Positions 4,787 through 5,520 of a stretch of DNA of 5,520 nt are shown piece after piece. The position numbers and the translations under genes were made by a program. The stretch is from Veillonella sp. (GTDB lineage: Bacteria > Bacillota > Negativicutes > Veillonellales > Veillonellaceae), in NCBI GenBank assembly GCA_022737715.1, contig JAIITD010000113.1:1-5520 (forward strand). Reading direction: 5' to 3'. Position 1 is the first letter of the stretch, and each line of letters starts with the position of its first letter. The notes under the pieces are model-generated. The model ran no database searches and had not been told where the DNA came from. It saw only the letters and a list, made by a program, of their open reading frames with translations.

Positions 4787-5520
4787 ATGAAAATTCATCT
4801 TTTCCAACAGTGTTTGATTGATATGTTCTACCCTCATGTTGGCATGGCTGGCGTAGAAGTACTTGAGAGACTAGGTTGCGACCTTGTAGTGCCTAAGAAA
4901 CAAGTATGCTGTGGACAAATGTTCACAAACTCCGGTTACAATGATGCCGCTATGGATGCTATTAAGAATACAATCGAATGCTTCGAAAACGCTGACTATG
5001 TAGTCAGCATGTCTGGCTCCTGTGCCTTTGCTATTCGCGATGAATACCAACACTTCTTGGAAGGTCAACCTGAATGGCAACAACGCGCAGAAAAATTGAG
5101 CGGAAAAATTTATGAATTCACTGAATTCATTACCGATGTATTGGGTGTAGAAGATGTTGGCGCACGCTTTGACGAAACTGTTACATACCATACATCTTGC
5201 CACGTAACTCGCTTGATGGGTGTAAAAGAACCACCTTTCAAACTCCTTCGCAATGTAAAAGACCTTAAGTTGATTGAATTACCTCGTGCAGACCGTTGCT
5301 GCGGTTTCGGCGGTACATTCTCCGTTAAAAACCCAGAAATCAGCGAAGTAATGACACGCGAAAAAGCTTTGGAAATCGCTAGCACTGGTGCTAATGTAAT
5401 TTCCGGTTCCGACCAAGCTTGCTTGATGAATATTGCAGGTATGCTTGACCGTCTTCATAAAGATGGTGAAATCGATCGCCGTATCAAAGTAATGCATATT
5501 GCTGAAATCTTAAACTGCCG
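4787..5520 (+). CDS. lutA: LutA/LldE-type Fe-S oxidoreductase subunit (cut at the 3' end)
   Basis: The frame is open from ATG 4787 to the window edge, 244 full codons. LutA proteins are about 240 residues and end in a 'VMHIAE-(V/I)-LN' stretch; the same stretch is at residues 235-243 here, so only a few codons are missing. LutA is part of the cytoplasmic LutABC complex, which oxidises L-lactate to pyruvate. It has two CCG (cysteine-rich) domains that bind Fe-S clusters. The first has C9, C41-C42-G43 and C79 (in SGSCAF). The second has C138 (in TSCH), C171-C172-G173-F-G-G and C212 (in DQACLMN). Other family marks are LERLGC, NSGY and EFITDVLGVEDVGA. Where some relatives have DCGCLMN the present protein has DQAC, so one of the paired cysteines is Gln. 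LutB and LutC probably follow outside the window. The identity is strong; the partners are inferred. Confidence 0.93.
   Translation, partial: MKIHLFQQCLIDMFYPHVGMAGVEVLERLGCDLVVPKKQVCCGQMFTNSGYNDAAMDAIKNTIECFENADYVVSMSGSCAFAIRDEYQHFLEGQPEWQQRAEKLSGKIYEFTEFITDVLGVEDVGARFDETVTYHTSCHVTRLMGVKEPPFKLLRNVKDLKLIELPRADRCCGFGGTFSVKNPEISEVMTREKALEIASTGANVISGSDQACLMNIAGMLDRLHKDGEIDRRIKVMHIAEILNC

Noticed and set aside
4871..5497. Minus-strand open frames opposite lutA
   Set aside because: The plus-strand frame is an unmistakable LutA with all expected cysteine motifs; the antisense frames show nothing.

Overview
The window most likely comes from a Negativicutes bacterium, probably Veillonella or a close relative. 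These are diderm Firmicutes that live on lactate. The reasons are moderately AT-rich coding DNA, strong AGGAG-type ribosome binding sites, two secreted SLH-domain proteins of the kind Negativicutes use at the cell envelope, and a LutA-type lactate-oxidation gene. The genus is an inference from gene content, not from a marker gene.

Left part (1-1162, + strand): the last 61 codons of an unidentified integral membrane protein, then, 10 bases later, a secreted 275-residue protein of the DUF3298/RsiV-like type. The two look like an operon that closes at a perfect 13-bp hairpin terminator (1131-1161).

Middle part (1203-4331, - strand): two SLH proteins in tandem, read right to left. The upstream one (541 aa) has a signal peptide, a Thr/Ala/Lys-rich linker, three SLH repeats, a Lys/Ala/Asp-rich helical stalk with 11-residue repeats and a C-terminal domain. 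The downstream one (439 aa) has a signal peptide, a linker, three SLH repeats and a C-terminal domain. The two C-terminal domains align without a gap over about 110 residues at a constant residue offset of 120, so the genes share a domain that I cannot name. A perfect 13-bp hairpin lies between them, just ahead of the second gene's ribosome binding site. A UUCG-loop terminator ends the second gene and faces the terminator of the left operon.

Right part (4287-4786): an AT-rich 500-base divergent intergenic region. It carries two minus-strand extended -10 boxes with the same TGCTATAAT sequence. The outer one overlaps a perfect 17-bp palindrome that may be an operator.

Right edge (4787-5520, + strand): lutA, a cysteine-rich CCG-domain subunit of the LutABC L-lactate oxidation complex. 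It is cut by the window edge within the last few codons. lutB and lutC would be expected next, outside the window.

Taken together, the window holds an envelope-anchoring SLH pair between a membrane/secreted protein operon and a core lactate-catabolism gene. The least explained items are the shared C-terminal domain of the SLH pair and the palindrome upstream of the first of them.
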